A stretch of DNA of 39,137 nt from Chloroflexota bacterium (GTDB lineage: Bacteria > Chloroflexota > Anaerolineae > Promineifilales > Promineifilaceae). Made by a program: the position numbers and the translations under genes. Below are positions 38,979 through 39,137 of the stretch, piece after piece. The stretch spans positions 1 to 39,137 of the forward strand of contig JAGNBF010000074.1 of assembly GCA_018004935.1 (NCBI GenBank). The letters are read 5' to 3'. The notes beneath the pieces are model-generated. The model was not told where the DNA came from. It worked only from the letters and a program-made list of their open reading frames with translations, and made no database searches. Each line of letters starts with the position of its first letter. The first letter of the stretch is position 1.

Positions 38979-39137
38979 TCAGGCTGATTCAGGCTGGGGT
39001 TGGAGTTCAGGATCGTCGTTATCGTCGGGTGCGGCGGGTGTGTCGGGGGCGGGGGGTGTGGGGGGGGGGGTGGGGGGGGCGGGGGGGGCGGGGGGGTGGG
39101 GGGGGGCGTGTACCGGGGGGGGGGCTGCGACAGACGC
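38979..39137 (-). CDS. Pro-rich C-terminal end of an upstream gene (partial, low-quality DNA)
   Basis: On the minus strand an open frame from the edge ends TPAAPDDNDDPELQPQPESA and TGA at 38979-38981. It would be the C-terminus of a protein with a Pro-rich tail, 19 bases before the PLD-fold gene, consistent with an operon. From about 39055 to 39123 the DNA is almost only G with a few C, T or A, which gives poly-Pro but also looks like sequencing failure at a contig end. The reading frame there cannot be trusted. Confidence 0.4.
   Translation of the reverse strand, partial: ASVAAPPPVHAPPHPPAPPAPPTPPPTPPAPDTPAAPDDNDDPELQPQPESA

Overview
The window reads as a chromosomal segment of a free-living bacterium, most plausibly a Chloroflexota (Anaerolineae/Caldilineae/Ardenticatenia-like) genome. 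The evidence is indirect: secreted proteins with Thr/Pro-rich 'TPTPTETPT' linkers, a NurA nuclease beside a HAS-barrel protein, a VanW-domain protein, a tmRNA tag ending in PLAA, and intergenic regions packed with small palindromic repeats. Almost every protein gene is on the minus strand; only the tmRNA and a broken ATPase locus are on the plus strand. No phage, conjugation gene, transposase or CRISPR array was seen.

Layout. 1-374: 5' end of a STAND/NB-ARC ATPase, cut by the window edge. 780-4141: alpha/beta hydrolase, a Pro/Thr-rich membrane-anchored protein, a PpiC-type prolyl isomerase lipoprotein and a 59-aa membrane protein. 4751-7573: DinG-type helicase fused to a DEDDh exonuclease. 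7792-8338: remains of an AAA ATPase and a second gene. 8335-8694: MmcQ/YjbR protein. 8749-13663: HAS-barrel protein, NurA, a Zn-ribbon DNA methylase (COG1743/DUF1156 type) and a NotI-family restriction endonuclease, transcribed in the order endonuclease, methylase, nurA, HAS-barrel. A truncated second copy of the methylase N-terminus lies just upstream. 14639-27404: surface-polysaccharide cluster (two GT2, four GT4 enzymes, O-antigen ligase, hexapeptide acetyltransferase, SDR epimerase, flippase, and a stray RHH antitoxin-like gene). 27784-28186: tmRNA with its own promoter and terminator. 28484-31055: HIT protein, DUF3253 protein, crotonase, SMP-30-like protein. 31654-38959: SbcC/Rad50-like ATPase, VanW-domain protein, phospholipase-D-fold protein. 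The last 100 bases are G-homopolymer rich and look like an unreliable contig end.

The main discovery is two linked facts. First, the octamer GCGGCCGC (the NotI site) occurs 56 times by hand count in 39 kb, where about one is expected by chance; 52 of the 56 lie inside intact genes. This resembles the HIP1 palindrome of cyanobacteria but with a different sequence. Second, the same window encodes a homologue of R.NotI with its four metal-binding cysteines and its D...EXQ active site, in one gene string with a methylase and the double-strand-break nuclease NurA. A broken ATPase gene is joined exactly at a GCGGCCGC octamer with a change of frame, as expected from deletion between two such sites. 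Whether the nuclease recognises this octamer is not shown by the sequence.

The intergenic DNA is also unusual. It holds several families of MITE-like repeats, some with visible target-site duplications. One family keeps its scaffold but carries a different 18-bp hairpin in each of three copies.
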